The notes: generated by a model not told the origin, from the letters alone. Numbered from the stretch's first letter, positions 8,757 to 20,454 are shown. The stretch is DNA of 64,000 bases from Massilia agrisoli (GCF_020831365.1 NZ_JAJHPV010000009.1:62001-126000); one strand, 5' to 3'. Numbers and translations are program-made.

Positions 8757-9593
8757 TCATTCGATCTTCAGCTTCGACAGCTTGCGGTCGGGCTCGGGGA
8801 ACTGCAGCTTCAGCCCCTGCATGATCTCAAGCAGCAGGGTCGCGACCATCAGGTTGCGGTGCGTCTTGGAGTCGGCGGGGATAATGTACCAGGGCGCGTC
8901 GTCGGTATCGGTTGCGCTGATGGCCTGCTCGTAGGCGCGCTGGTAGTCGCCCCAGTGCTTGCGCTTGGCGACGTCCATCGGGTCGAACTTCCACTGCTTG
9001 TCGGGATCGTCGATGCGCGATTGCAGGCGCTTGCGCTGCTCGTCGCTCGAAATGTGCAGGAAAATCTTGACGACCAAAGTGCCCGTCTCGACCAGCATGC
9101 GCTCGAAGTCGCGGATATGGCCGTACCGGCGCGCCACTTCCTGGCCGTCGATCTCGCCGTGCACCAGCGGCACCAGCACGTCTTCGTAATGGCTGCGGTT
9201 GAAGATGGCGATCTCGCCCTGCACCGGCACATGGCGGTGCACCCGCCACAGGAAGTCGTGCGCGCGCTCGTCGTCGCTGGGCGCGCGGAAGGCGACGGCG
9301 CGCAGGCCGATCGGGTTGATGTGGCTGAACAGCGACTTGATCGTGCCGTCCTTGCCTGAGGTGTCCGGGCCCTGCAGGATCAGCAGCACCTTGTGCTTGC
9401 GCTGGGCGTACAGCATCTCCTGGCACACGGCGACCTGTTCGATCAGCTGCGTGGTCAGCTCGCGCTCGCGCTGCTTGACCTGGTCCTTGTCCAGCCCCTG
9501 GCCGGCGGCGCCGTCGCGCAGCGGCTTGGCGCCTGCGTCTTCGTCGCGCAACGCGAAGTGTTTGGGAACCCGGAACTGCTCGCGTGCCTTCAT
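8757..9593 (-). CDS. ppk2: Polyphosphate kinase 2 (PPK2) family protein
   Basis: A 278-residue P-loop kinase. The modified Walker A QGPDTSGKDG lies at about 74-83, and the second nucleotide motif NRSHYEDV at 132-139. PPK2 enzymes transfer phosphate between inorganic polyphosphate and nucleotides. The FNRSHYEDVLV form resembles the PPK2 group that can charge AMP and ADP (class III-like), but the exact class needs a tree. The protein is cytosolic. It ends 163 bp after the start of the neighbouring CoA-binding gene region and is probably independently transcribed. Confidence 0.88.
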   Translation of the reverse strand: MKAREQFRVPKHFALRDEDAGAKPLRDGAAGQGLDKDQVKQRERELTTQLIEQVAVCQEMLYAQRKHKVLLILQGPDTSGKDGTIKSLFSHINPIGLRAVAFRAPSDDERAHDFLWRVHRHVPVQGEIAIFNRSHYEDVLVPLVHGEIDGQEVARRYGHIRDFERMLVETGTLVVKIFLHISSDEQRKRLQSRIDDPDKQWKFDPMDVAKRKHWGDYQRAYEQAISATDTDDAPWYIIPADSKTHRNLMVATLLLEIMQGLKLQFPEPDRKLSKLKIE

Positions 9594-9608
9594 GCGCCCT
9601 CCCGCCCT

Positions 9609-10031
9609 TTACCCCTCGAGCGCAGCGTGCTCAATTTTTATGCAGCGGTCCATGACGACGTCCAGCCCGGCGGCGCTGGCCATGTCGGCCGCGGCCTGGT
9701 TCTCGACGCCCAGCTGCATCCACAGTACCCGCGCGCGGATCGCGATGGCTTCGCGCGCGACCGGCGGGATGTCGTCGGACTTGCGGAAGCAGTCGACCAC
9801 GTCGATCTGCTGTCCGCTGCCCGACAGCGCATCGGCGGCTTCCTGCAGCGATGCATAGACCTTTTCGCCAAGAATCTCGGTGCAGGCATACGTCGGGTTG
9901 ACGGGGACCACGCGGTAGCCGTGCGACTGCAGGTAGCGGGCGACGATAAAGCTGTCGCGGTCGGGCTTGTTCGACATGCCGACCACGGCGATGGTTTTGC
10001 TTTGTTGAAGGATTTCCGTGATTGTTCTCAT
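9609..10031 (-). CDS. CoA-binding domain protein (YccU-like)
   Basis: A 140-residue Rossmann-fold protein with TIAVVGMSNKPDRDSF near the N-terminus, VPVNPTY in the middle and WMQLGVENQAAA in the second half. These match the stand-alone CoA-binding (YccU) family, related to the N-terminal domain of succinyl-CoA synthetase alpha. The physiological ligand is unproven. The start at 10031 matches the family N-terminus; an upstream extension is not conserved in character. It lies 15 bp upstream of ppk2 on the same strand, suggesting co-transcription. Confidence 0.85.
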   Translation of the reverse strand: MRTITEILQQSKTIAVVGMSNKPDRDSFIVARYLQSHGYRVVPVNPTYACTEILGEKVYASLQEAADALSGSGQQIDVVDCFRKSDDIPPVAREAIAIRARVLWMQLGVENQAAADMASAAGLDVVMDRCIKIEHAALEG

Positions 10032-10289
10032 ATCAAGCTTTTCCAGAGCGTCGTCCCTTAGCGTAACAGATGAAGATCGGAAGTAGCTGGACAAGCCGGA
10101 GTATCGAACAAAAAAGTTAACGCATTTCGGTTAGTGGCTTTTTCTTACTAAGAAAACGCGCCAAATTGTCGTACGGACGCCACCTCTGGCACGAAATTTC
10201 CCAACTTGTTAAATATCTTCCCCTCATAATGTGACTTTCCATACGGCAACAACAAAGTCGCTAACCACCGCCATATTACGGACTCATTG

Positions 10290-11972
10290 ATGAAACTTTC
10301 AAACCTCAAAATCGGCACCCGGATGTATCTGGGCTATAGCGCCATAGCAGTATTACTTATTGCGCTGGTGGCGATTGCCTATGTCAACCTGACCCGCTTA
10401 ACCGAGGCAAATGATGCCAACGTTCACACTTACCGCGTCCTTGCCCGCGTTAACGCGTCGCTCGAAGCGCTGCTCAACATTGAAACCGCCCAGCGCGGCT
10501 ATGCGCTCACCGGCAATGAGGCCTCGCTTGGACCTTACAACGCAGGCAAAGAAGATTTCAAGAAAGCGTTAGCGGAAGTCGTCGCGCTCACCGTCGACAA
10601 CCCGCAGCAGCAAGACCGCTTCAAGCGCCTCGGGGACGCCCAGGCCGAATGGGTGAGCAGCGCGGTCGACCCGGTCATCACCCTGCGCCGTGCTGCTGAA
10701 GGCAACAATATCGACATGGTGGTCGCAGAAGTCCAACAGGGCAAAGGCAAGCGCGGCATGGACGCGATGCGGGCCTTGATCGCCGACATCGAGAAGGCTG
10801 AGAGAATCCTGTTGGAACAGCGCAAGGCCGATGCGCTGGCGCTGCGCGAAACGACGGTCGCCACCTTGCTTGGCGGCGGGCTGTTGGCGATCGTGCTGGC
10901 GGCGCTGATTGCGGCGTGGCAGACCCGCAATATCACCGCGCCGCTGCGGCGCGCGGTGACCATCGCCCAGCAGGTCGCGGCAGGCGACCTGACCGTCGAT
11001 GTACAGGTCGATTCGCGCGACGAAACCGGCCAGCTGCTCGAAGCACTCAAGCGCATGAACGCCTCGCTTGCGGAGATTGTCGGGCAGGTACGTTCCGGCA
11101 CCGACACCATCGCGACGGCCTCGGCCCAGATCAGTTCGGGTAATCTGGATCTGTCCTCGCGCACCGAGCAGCAGGCCGGATCGCTGGAAGAAACCGCGTC
11201 GTCGATGGAAGAACTGACCTCGACCGTGAAGCAGAACGCAGATAATGCACGCCAAGCCAACCAGCTGGCAGTGTCGGCGTCGGACGTGGCGGTCAAGGGC
11301 GGCGAGGTGGTGTCGGAAGTGATCGATACGATGGGCGCGATCAATGAATCGGCCAGGAAGATCGTCGACATCATCTCGGTCATTGACGGCATTGCCTTCC
11401 AAACGAATATCCTGGCGCTGAACGCGGCAGTGGAGGCGGCCCGTGCTGGCGAGCAAGGCCGCGGCTTTGCCGTTGTGGCGAGCGAAGTGCGCAACCTGGC
11501 GCAACGCTCGGCCACTGCCGCCAAAGAAATCAAGATTTTGATCGACAACTCAGTCGAGAAGGTCGACGTCGGCTCGCGCCTGGTGGGCCAGGCTGGCAGC
11601 ACCATGAACGATGTCGTGGCCAGCGTGCGGCGCGTCAGCGATATCATTGGCGAAATCGCCAGCGCAAGCGAAGAGCAGCGCTCCGGGATCGAGCAGGTCA
11701 ACCAGGCGATCAGCGAAATGGACGAAGTTACCCAACAAAACGCGGCACTGGTGGAAGAAGCAGCGGCCGCGTCAGCGTCGATGCAGGACCAGGCCGACAG
11801 GCTGTCCCAGGTCGTCAGCGTGTTCAAGCTGAAATCAAGCCAGGCGGCGGCGCCGGAACGCCGTCCCGTGGCCGCTGTGACGCGCGCTGCCCAATTGCCG
11901 GTACCGCGCGCGGCGGCGCGCAAGCCGGCACCCACAGCGGCTCAACAAATCGAGGAGTGGGAAGCGTTCTGA
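10290..11972 (+). CDS. Methyl-accepting chemotaxis protein with C-terminal CheR/CheB tether
   Basis: A 560-residue inner-membrane chemoreceptor. TM1 lies at about 12-33, followed by a periplasmic CHASE3-like helical domain, TM2 at about 190-212, HAMP at about 213-265 and the cytoplasmic signalling domain. The highly conserved tip reads [20 protein letters not shown]. Methylation helices include [13 protein letters not shown]. After a proline/alanine linker the protein ends EEWEAF, which fits the x-W-x-x-F pentapeptide that docks methylation enzymes in E. coli Tar/Tsr. The start is the ATG at 10290. The ligand is unknown. Confidence 0.95.
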   Translation: MKLSNLKIGTRMYLGYSAIAVLLIALVAIAYVNLTRLTEANDANVHTYRVLARVNASLEALLNIETAQRGYALTGNEASLGPYNAGKEDFKKALAEVVALTVDNPQQQDRFKRLGDAQAEWVSSAVDPVITLRRAAEGNNIDMVVAEVQQGKGKRGMDAMRALIADIEKAERILLEQRKADALALRETTVATLLGGGLLAIVLAALIAAWQTRNITAPLRRAVTIAQQVAAGDLTVDVQVDSRDETGQLLEALKRMNASLAEIVGQVRSGTDTIATASAQISSGNLDLSSRTEQQAGSLEETASSMEELTSTVKQNADNARQANQLAVSASDVAVKGGEVVSEVIDTMGAINESARKIVDIISVIDGIAFQTNILALNAAVEAARAGEQGRGFAVVASEVRNLAQRSATAAKEIKILIDNSVEKVDVGSRLVGQAGSTMNDVVASVRRVSDIIGEIASASEEQRSGIEQVNQAISEMDEVTQQNAALVEEAAAASASMQDQADRLSQVVSVFKLKSSQAAAPERRPVAAVTRAAQLPVPRAAARKPAPTAAQQIEEWEAF

Positions 11973-12044
11973 TCGCCCGGGACGGGCACCTGGCGTTAAG
12001 GGCGCAAGTGTGGAAAGATGGCGTCCTCAACCATTGGAGATTCC

Positions 12045-12656
12045 ATGACAGTACGCACCTCCCTGGCGGCCACCCTGGCCGCCCTGATGCTCGCAGGCTG
12101 CACCACATTCGGCGAGGCGCCCCTGGCCAAGGTCGAGCAGGACATCGTTACGGTGCAGGCCTGGGGCGGCACCCCGGCTGACCCGGCGAAGGTGCGGCCG
12201 CATACGATCGACCATATTACCCTGCACCACCAGGGCGAGCCGTTCAAGGCCGGAACCGATCCGCGCGCCTACCTGCGCAATCTGCAGACGTGGTCACGCA
12301 ATACGAAAAACTGGGCGGACATTCCCTACCACTACATCATCGACCTGGACGGGAACATCTACGGCGGGCGCGACATCGCGTTCGCGGGCGATACCAACAC
12401 CCAATACGACCCCAAGGGCCATGCGCTGATCGAAGTGGTGGGCAATTTCGAGGAGGTGCAGCCGAATACCAGGCAACTCGACGCCGTGGTCAACCTGATG
12501 GCGCTGCTGGCCGCGAAGCACAACGTGCCCGTGGACCGTATCCACGGGCACAAGGATTACGCCCACACTGCGTGCCCGGGCGCCAACCTGTACCGCTACC
12601 TGGAGAACGGCTACTTCCACCAACGCGTGGCCGAGCGGCTGGCGCGCGCGAAGTAA
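12045..12656 (+). CDS. N-acetylmuramoyl-L-alanine amidase, lipoprotein
   Basis: A 203-residue lipoprotein with lipobox LAGC (acylated Cys19). The amidase_2/PGRP domain follows. HITLHHQG (about 57-64) supplies the first zinc ligands, and GHKDYAHTACPG near the C-terminus supplies the remaining His and Cys ligands. It should cleave the amide between muramic acid and the stem peptide. Export to the outer membrane is inferred from the residue after Cys (Thr, not Asp). The ATG at 12045 follows TTGGAGA. It converges on the serine hydrolase gene. Confidence 0.9.
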   Translation: MTVRTSLAATLAALMLAGCTTFGEAPLAKVEQDIVTVQAWGGTPADPAKVRPHTIDHITLHHQGEPFKAGTDPRAYLRNLQTWSRNTKNWADIPYHYIIDLDGNIYGGRDIAFAGDTNTQYDPKGHALIEVVGNFEEVQPNTRQLDAVVNLMALLAAKHNVPVDRIHGHKDYAHTACPGANLYRYLENGYFHQRVAERLARAK

Positions 12657-12677
12657 GCCGTCGTGCCGGGGTAGGCC

Positions 12678-14357
12678 TTACAGGCGCTTGCCCGGCATCT
12701 TGCGGCCGCCCTGGTTCAGTACCAGCTGCACCACGCCGTCCGCATTCTTTTCGAAGTGCAGTTCCGCGTCCACCATTTTCGAGAAGAAGACCGTGTCGGA
12801 GAGAGGCAGGATCTCGATGGCCGGCTGGCCTGTACCTTGGGCGAGCATTTTGTCGCCGTCGCGTTTCACCTCCAGAACAAAGCCTGGCTCCAGCTCGTAA
12901 CGGCCAAGGTAGGTGTCGAAAGTTGCAGGCGCAATGGCGACCGCAGTGCGTTCGAGCGGCTTCTCGCCGGTGCGCGCATGCAGGACCGGGTCACCGCCGT
13001 CGTGGGTCATGCGCAGGCTGGTCACCTGGCCTTTCGCGTTCCGTACAAACTCGAGCGTCGCGAGCGAATCGGCAAAATAGAAACCATTTTCCTTGTATGC
13101 CATCAGCGGGAAGCGCTCGCGACCGGTTCGCTGCATCGTCAGCTTGCCGTCTTCAAGGCGGATCGTGCGGGTGTTCTGGTCGTCGATCTTGTACACGCCG
13201 ACGTACTGCTCCAGCACTTTCGGCGCCACGGTGATGGCCTTGAAATCGGGGAATGGCTTGCCGATGGCAATGGCGGCGACCTTGGTGGCGACCATTTCCG
13301 GATGGGTGCGGCCTGATTCGGTGTTCGACAGCACGGCCACGAACACTTTCTTCCCAGGCACGCGCAGCGCATAGGTGGAGAAGCCGTTGATGCCGCCGCC
13401 ATGGGCGATGCGTTCCGAGCCGTTCAGCCTGCCGATCTCCCATCCATACCCGTATCCCGTACTGTTCCCATCTGCCAGTTTGTAGGGCGTGAATGCTTTT
13501 TTCCAGCTTGCTGGCTTGAGCAGCTTGCCATCCGCAATCGCCTTGTCCCAGCGCGCGAGGTCGTCCACGCTCGATACCAGCGAGCCCGCCGCATACGGCT
13601 GGGTCATGCTCAGCGGACGGGCGGGGCCGAAGCCCGTCTCACCCTTGCTGTGGCCGGCTGCGCGCGGCCCCTTGCTGCGCTCCTTGCCTTCGTAGGCAGT
13701 GTGCGCCATGCCGAGCGGCGTGAAGATGCGCTGCTCAAGGAACTGGGCGTACGACTGCCCCGATACTTTTTCGATGATGGCGCCCAGCAGGAAGTAGCCC
13801 GAATTGTTGTAGTCGAAGCGCTCGCCCGGCGCGAACAACATTGGGTCGTTCTTGAAGCTGTCGATCATCTGGCTGACGCTGAAATCCCTGTCCATGGTTT
13901 GCGAATAGGACGGTTTGCCGGTGTAGCTCTGGATGCCGGAAGTATGGGTCAGCAGGTGTTCGATAGTGATTTTCTTGCCCTGGGTCGGGTAGTCGGGCAG
14001 GAAACGGCTGATCTCGTCGGTCAGCGCCAGTTTGCCCTGCTCGGCCAGCATCAGGATGGCGACGGCCGTGAATTGCTTGGTGATCGAACCCAGGCGCAGG
14101 GTCATCGCGGCGTCCATCGCCTGCTTGCTGCCGACATCGGCCACGCCGTACGCCTTGCGGAAAACGGTCGCGCCGTCGCGCGTGACGATCACGGTGGCGC
14201 CCGGTTCGTCCGCCTTGTAGTAGCCGCTGATGCCCGCATCGATCCGCTCGGCCAGGGTCTTGCCGGCCACTGCCGTGGCGGGCGCTGCATGGGCCGCCGG
14301 AAACGATGCGGGTGACAACAGCAGTACGGCAAGGCTGATGGCGGAAAGTTTGGGCAT
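12678..14357 (-). CDS. Serine hydrolase, class C beta-lactamase fold
   Basis: A 559-residue exported enzyme with a signal peptide (about 1-24). Penicillin-binding motifs are complete: S91-I-T-K94, Y183-N-N185 and a HGGG motif near residue 325 in place of KTG. The C-terminal 200 residues are the beta-barrel-like extension (DUF3471 type) seen in esterase/peptidase relatives (LACTB or EstB-like). Actual beta-lactamase activity is therefore doubtful. The ATG at 14357 has AAAGGA upstream. Confidence 0.88.
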   Translation of the reverse strand: MPKLSAISLAVLLLSPASFPAAHAAPATAVAGKTLAERIDAGISGYYKADEPGATVIVTRDGATVFRKAYGVADVGSKQAMDAAMTLRLGSITKQFTAVAILMLAEQGKLALTDEISRFLPDYPTQGKKITIEHLLTHTSGIQSYTGKPSYSQTMDRDFSVSQMIDSFKNDPMLFAPGERFDYNNSGYFLLGAIIEKVSGQSYAQFLEQRIFTPLGMAHTAYEGKERSKGPRAAGHSKGETGFGPARPLSMTQPYAAGSLVSSVDDLARWDKAIADGKLLKPASWKKAFTPYKLADGNSTGYGYGWEIGRLNGSERIAHGGGINGFSTYALRVPGKKVFVAVLSNTESGRTHPEMVATKVAAIAIGKPFPDFKAITVAPKVLEQYVGVYKIDDQNTRTIRLEDGKLTMQRTGRERFPLMAYKENGFYFADSLATLEFVRNAKGQVTSLRMTHDGGDPVLHARTGEKPLERTAVAIAPATFDTYLGRYELEPGFVLEVKRDGDKMLAQGTGQPAIEILPLSDTVFFSKMVDAELHFEKNADGVVQLVLNQGGRKMPGKRL

Positions 14358-14762
14358 GATGCGGTCCTTTTTAGGTTGGGGGGAAGCACGGTCGGCTTCT
14401 CGTGTTAACAATCCTATAAGGTTGCGTCGCCCATTTTCCTGTGTTTACGACGGAATGGCGATTTCGGGGTCCAGAACGCGATGGCGTTTCGCCGGGCGGA
14501 AAACTGGGACCAGATGGCGTGGGCTGACGGTCAGGACATTGAGGTAGAGCAAGCGGAACTCATCTATACGGAACGACGGTGGCGCGGAGCGCTCCAACCG
14601 TTCAGTACGCAGAGGGTATGGGAGTAGTAAAGCAGTGTAGACAGCGTACCGCCGTCACCAGCTGGAGCGGAAAACGTGTGGCCCGTCGAGCTAGTGTAGG
14701 CACGGTACCCGGGGATCTGTTTGACCTGGGTCGATGACTCTTCTATGTAGGAGGAAATTAAA

Positions 14763-14825
14763 TTGTGTCAGCGTTACGTAAAGCCGACTGCTTTTCCCGT
14801 CAATCTGTTGGAAAGAGGAACATGA
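14763..14825 (+). CDS. Possible leader peptide (20 aa)
   Basis: A consensus AGGAGG at about 14749 is followed by two overlapping possible starts: TTG at 14763 (20-residue peptide) and GTG at 14766 (24 residues). The TTG frame ends with a TGA one base before the ATG of the next short frame, an arrangement expected for translational coupling. No homology is recognised. It could equally be a fortuitous ribosome site in decayed sequence. Confidence 0.25.
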   Translation: MCQRYVKPTAFPVNLLERGT

Positions 14826-14826
14826 A

Positions 14827-14970
14827 ATGGAACAATCACTGATCAGCGTCATTGACGCAACGACTCGCGCCATCTTGGTTATCGACGATCATCCCATGGG
14901 TGGACTCATTGTTTGCATAATCATGCTTGCCGTAGTGAGTCTAAAGAGCGGACGACCGAAATCGTCCTGA
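14827..14970 (+). CDS. Possible small membrane protein (47 aa)
   Basis: The ATG at 14827 has GAGGA upstream. The 47-residue product has a polar first half containing ILVIDDHPM and then a hydrophobic stretch GGLIVCIIMLAVVSL, long enough for one short membrane helix. The first part looks like the start of a response regulator, but the rest of that domain is absent. It lies 53 bp before the hsdS-like start on the same strand. Whether it is expressed is unknown. Confidence 0.3.
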   Translation: MEQSLISVIDATTRAILVIDDHPMGGLIVCIIMLAVVSLKSGRPKSS

Positions 14971-15023
14971 CCAGCAGCCACCGCGCCTTCGCCGGTGTTT
15001 CCGGCGAAGGCAGATGCAAAGCC

Positions 15024-15611
15024 ATGAACGTGAAACTCGATCAGATTGCATCCGTTCGAACCCTGATGACGTTCCGCGACCGGGCCCCGCTTGACGGCGG
15101 GGACGGTAACGCCTGCGTGCTCGCCATCCGCGACATTGTCTCGCGCTGGCCGCCGGACTACGCCAGCCTGCCCAGGGTCGACGCCAACGACGACCAGCTG
15201 GCGGATCGACTGCACGAGGGTGACATCTTGCTGCCAGGTCGGGGTTCCTCCTACCCGGCACGCCTGTTCCAGGGCGCGCCGCTGCCGGCCTTTACCTCCG
15301 GGCAGGTATTCGTGATCCGGACGAGCAGGCAAGCCAGGCCCAGCTACCTGTGCTGGTACCTGAACCGTCCTGATGTCCAGGCCGGCATCACGCAACTGCT
15401 GGCTGGCTCGGCCATCCAGGCGCTCAACAAATCCAGCCTGCTGCGGATCGAGGTGGCCTTGCCATCGCTGGAACAACAGCAGCACATCGCCGATTTGCAG
15501 TCGCTCGCGCAACGCCGTTCCCGCCTGCGGCTGGAGCTTGAACAACTCGACCATGCCGAGATCGAGCATGCGTGCGAGGCGCTACTCGAACAACGAGGCT
15601 TGCATGGCTAA
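15024..15611 (+). CDS. Type I restriction specificity subunit-like protein, single TRD
   Basis: A 195-residue protein resembling half of an HsdS subunit. It contains one target-recognition domain with GDILLPGRGSSYPARLF and GSAIQALNKSSLLRIEVALP, followed by a helical coiled region (SLEQQQHIADLQSLAQRRSRL). Normal HsdS has two TRDs in about 400 residues, so this one would have to dimerise to read a bipartite, palindromic site. It overlaps the downstream methylase by 8 bp, so the two are translated together. No restriction subunit lies within the window. Confidence 0.8.
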   Translation: MNVKLDQIASVRTLMTFRDRAPLDGGDGNACVLAIRDIVSRWPPDYASLPRVDANDDQLADRLHEGDILLPGRGSSYPARLFQGAPLPAFTSGQVFVIRTSRQARPSYLCWYLNRPDVQAGITQLLAGSAIQALNKSSLLRIEVALPSLEQQQHIADLQSLAQRRSRLRLELEQLDHAEIEHACEALLEQRGLHG

Positions 15612-17061
15612 AACTCCAAAGAAAGAAGCCCGAGCGGGCGTCACCGAAATCCTTGCCCTGCTCCGCCATGTTTTCCAGCCCGCCCAGTCCGTCCACTTCC
15701 TGATCGCCCTCGTCACCCTGCGCTGGCTTGCCGATGCCAAGCGCGATTCAAGGCCCTTGCCCTGCCATCTGGAGCTTCCGGGCTGCCTTGAATACCACAC
15801 GCCCCTTACCCTCGACGAAAACCACCTTGGCCACTGGTTCGTCGCGATGTTCGAGCAGCTGGAAGACCTGAACCGGCGCGAGCTCGGCGGCCTGTTCACC
15901 GGGCTGGACTTTGCGGCGCCCCACTTCCAAGGCAATGACGAAGAGCGCGGACTGTTGATCCGCGCGGTGGAAATCCTGTGGTTCAAGGACCGTTACCAGT
16001 GCAGTTTTGAACTGATGAAAGAAGCCCTGGCCATGTCGCGAAGCTGCCTGGTGACGAGCTTCGCCGCGCCGGAGTGGAATACACCGGCCTCACTGTGCGA
16101 GCTGGCCGCCAGGCTGCTGCAGCCCAAGTCCGACGAGACTGTCTACGACCCGGCCTGCGGCACCGGGCAGATGCTGATCCATATGGAAGGCGCGCTCGAG
16201 TGCAGGCGCAAGCGGGTCCGCCTGTATGGCGCCGAACCGCACCAGGCCGCGTGGGCGCTGGCGAAAGTCAGCGCATTCTATTATGGGTTTTCATCCGAGC
16301 ACATCGGCATGTCCGATGCACTGCAGCCAGAGAACGTGCTGGAGTCGGAAGACGGCCAGTGCAAGTTCGATGTCGTGCTGGCGCACCCGCCCTGGGGCGC
16401 CAAGGAATGGCGCGCCGAGAACCCGCCGCCGGAGCGGCACGAGCGCTTCCGGCGCGGCATGCCGCCTAAAAATAACGGCGACTACGCCTACCTGCTGCAC
16501 ATGGTCGCGTCGATGAAGGCCGACTCCGGCCGCATGGTGGCGATCGTGTCGAGCGGCGTATTGTCGCGTGGGGCCCAGGAGGGGCGCATCCGCATGGGCC
16601 TGCTGAAAGACAACCTGGTCGACGCGGTCATTGCCCTGCCTGAGAAGATGTTCCAGGGCACGACAGTTGCCGGGGCAATGCTGGTCATGCGCCGCCAGCG
16701 CAGCAGCCGCGAGGTCTTGTTCATCGATGCGCGCGGCTTCGCCACTGCGGCCGGGGGCAAGAACACGTTTTCGCCGCAGGGCATCGCCTGGATCGCCGAC
16801 GCCTGCGCGGCGCGCACGGCAAAGCCGGGTGTGTCGGCGCTCGCTGCGATCGACAAGATTGCCGAGAATGGCTATTCGCTGAGCGTGTCGCTGTATGTCC
16901 GCGCAGAACAGGAGAGCACCAGCACCGATATCCACGCGATCCGCTACCGCCGCAAGAAGCTGCATGGCGAACTGGCCGACCTGAACCAGCAGATCGACAT
17001 GCTTCTCGACGCGGTGATGCTTGGGGAAGCGAAACATTCCCGCGAGCTGGAGCGGGCGTAA
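15604..17061 (+). CDS. HsdM-like N6-adenine DNA methyltransferase with altered motif IV
   Basis: A 485-residue protein with an HsdM-type helical N-domain (FQPAQSVHFLIALVTLRWLAD) and a Rossmann methylase domain. SAM-binding motif I is canonical (DPACGTG, 182-188). Catalytic motif IV, normally Asn/Asp-Pro-Pro-aromatic, reads H-P-P-W at 261-264; the codon is CAC at 16384. The Asn-to-His change affects the residue that binds the target amino group, so activity is uncertain. The later KNNGDYAYLLHM and GVLSRG segments are family-like. The gene overlaps the S-like gene by 8 bp; the order S-M is unlike hsdRMS operons. Confidence 0.85.
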   Translation: MAKTPKKEARAGVTEILALLRHVFQPAQSVHFLIALVTLRWLADAKRDSRPLPCHLELPGCLEYHTPLTLDENHLGHWFVAMFEQLEDLNRRELGGLFTGLDFAAPHFQGNDEERGLLIRAVEILWFKDRYQCSFELMKEALAMSRSCLVTSFAAPEWNTPASLCELAARLLQPKSDETVYDPACGTGQMLIHMEGALECRRKRVRLYGAEPHQAAWALAKVSAFYYGFSSEHIGMSDALQPENVLESEDGQCKFDVVLAHPPWGAKEWRAENPPPERHERFRRGMPPKNNGDYAYLLHMVASMKADSGRMVAIVSSGVLSRGAQEGRIRMGLLKDNLVDAVIALPEKMFQGTTVAGAMLVMRRQRSSREVLFIDARGFATAAGGKNTFSPQGIAWIADACAARTAKPGVSALAAIDKIAENGYSLSVSLYVRAEQESTSTDIHAIRYRRKKLHGELADLNQQIDMLLDAVMLGEAKHSRELERA

Positions 17062-17137
17062 CGGCCAGCGGTGCGTCGCGGGCGTGGCTGTTCTGGTAAG
17101 GTTTCTGGCATACCTAACTCAGAACAAAGGAGCCAGC

Positions 17138-17452
17138 ATGGACCGATTCCTGGTTGTCTATCGCGGCGCAGCTGGCGGTACGCCAGAGGCGCCTGAACAC
17201 AATCCCGAGCGTTGGACAGCCTGGCTCGACTCGCTCGGGGCGGCAGTTGTCGACCGCGGCAGCCTGACCCACAGCAGCGTCGAGGTGCCGAGCCGGCTGC
17301 TGGGCCCGAAACTGTCGAGCAGCTCCTTGTCGGGGTATTCGATCGTGGAAGCGGCGGATTTCAACGCGGCCGTCCGGCTGGCGGAGGCTTGCCCGATTTT
17401 TGACGAGCATGGGTCGGTCGAGATTGCACGGCTGACGGAAGCCTTGCGCTGA
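17138..17452 (+). CDS. YCII-related (DGPF-like) domain protein
   Basis: A 104-residue protein opening MDRFLVVYRGAA with a conserved SGYSIVEAADFNAAVRLAEACP region. This ferredoxin-like fold is shared with YCII and DGPF proteins, some of which are linked to extracytoplasmic sigma factors, but no catalytic function is assigned here. The ATG at 17138 has AAAGGAG upstream. It is followed by REP-like repeats and then the end of the convergent atp operon. Confidence 0.8.
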   Translation: MDRFLVVYRGAAGGTPEAPEHNPERWTAWLDSLGAAVVDRGSLTHSSVEVPSRLLGPKLSSSSLSGYSIVEAADFNAAVRLAEACPIFDEHGSVEIARLTEALR

Positions 17453-17491
17453 CCTGCGCATCCGCGCGCGTGCATCCCGTCGGTGCCGACA

Positions 17492-17520
17492 CGCGGATGC
17501 GCTGCGCTTATCCGCCCTAC
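17492..17520. repeat. REP-like repeat, family 1 (inverted orientation)
   Basis: Reads CGCGGATGCGC and ends TTATCCGCCCTAC, the reverse of the copies at 6901 and 8715. It sits between the YCII gene and the atp terminator. Confidence 0.7.
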
Positions 17521-17537
17521 GCCTGGTCTTTGACCAT

Positions 17538-17564
17538 AAAAAAAGGCAGCCGAGGCTGCCTTTT
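17538..17564 (-). terminator. Rho-independent terminator of the atp operon
   Basis: On the minus strand an 8-bp GC-rich stem (AGGCAGCC/GGCTGCCT) with a 2-nt loop is followed by seven T residues. It lies 20 bp after the atpC stop. Confidence 0.9.
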
Positions 17565-17584
17565 GAATGTGCTGCTTGTACTGC

Positions 17585-18007
17585 TTAGCGCTTTTGGCGC
17601 AGCTTGGCGATTGCGGCCAGCTGGGCGATCGCGGCTGCCAGTTCGGCTTGCGCCTTGGCATAGTCGATCTCCGACTCGCGGTTGACCATCAGTTCTTCCG
17701 CTTGCTTCTTCGCTTCCAGTGCTTTCGCTTCGTCCAGGTCGCTGCCGCGGATCGCGGTGTCGGCCAAAACCGTCACTGCGTTCGGCTGAACTTCCAGGAT
17801 GCCGCCGGCGACGAAGACGAATTCATCTTCTGCCTGGCCAGGCACCTTGATCCGTACAGCACCCGGCCGAATGCGCGTGATCAGCGGGGTGTGCTTCGGG
17901 TAGATACCCAGCTCACCTGCTTCACCCGGCAACGCGACGAACTCGGCTTCGCCCGAAAAGATGCTCTCTTCGGCCGATACCACGTCAACGTGAATTGTGT
18001 TTGCCAT
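17585..18007 (-). CDS. atpC: ATP synthase F1 epsilon subunit
   Basis: A 140-residue central-stalk subunit that couples rotor to catalytic head and can inhibit ATP hydrolysis. The N-terminal beta-sandwich has [24 protein letters not shown]-type sequence (split here across about residues 4-27). A C-terminal two-helix region ([13 protein letters not shown] onward) corresponds to the regulatory arm. It is the last gene of the operon. Confidence 0.97.
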   Translation of the reverse strand: MANTIHVDVVSAEESIFSGEAEFVALPGEAGELGIYPKHTPLITRIRPGAVRIKVPGQAEDEFVFVAGGILEVQPNAVTVLADTAIRGSDLDEAKALEAKKQAEELMVNRESEIDYAKAQAELAAAIAQLAAIAKLRQKR

Positions 18008-18064
18008 GTGTGTCCTATCGGGTTAAGTCGCCGCACTGTGTCCAGCGCGGCGCTTGTGCCAGTC

Positions 18065-20373
<2,309 letters not shown>

Positions 20374-20454
20374 GAGTCCTTACTCCTTATGACTGTTGCC
20401 AGCCATATCATGTCGAGCGCGAGGCGGCGACGGGCGCCGCCTGCGGCTCAAACT

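Larger units (their letters stand above)
14358..15023. other. 666-bp low-coding region before hsdS-like gene
   Basis: No recognisable gene spans this stretch. The first 350 bp show no feature I can name. The last 270 bp contain two short open frames, each preceded by a good ribosome site (described separately). No inverted repeats of an insertion sequence were found. It may be decayed DNA left by past rearrangement beside the S-M methylation pair. Confidence 0.6.

Noticed and set aside
12678-14357. Antibiotic-resistance beta-lactamase
   Set aside because: The long C-terminal extension and the HGGG in place of KTG point to an esterase/peptidase-type serine hydrolase.
14827-14970. Response-regulator fragment, based on ILVIDDHPM
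   Set aside because: The match ends after nine residues and no further receiver-domain motif appears in any frame; chance similarity is likelier.
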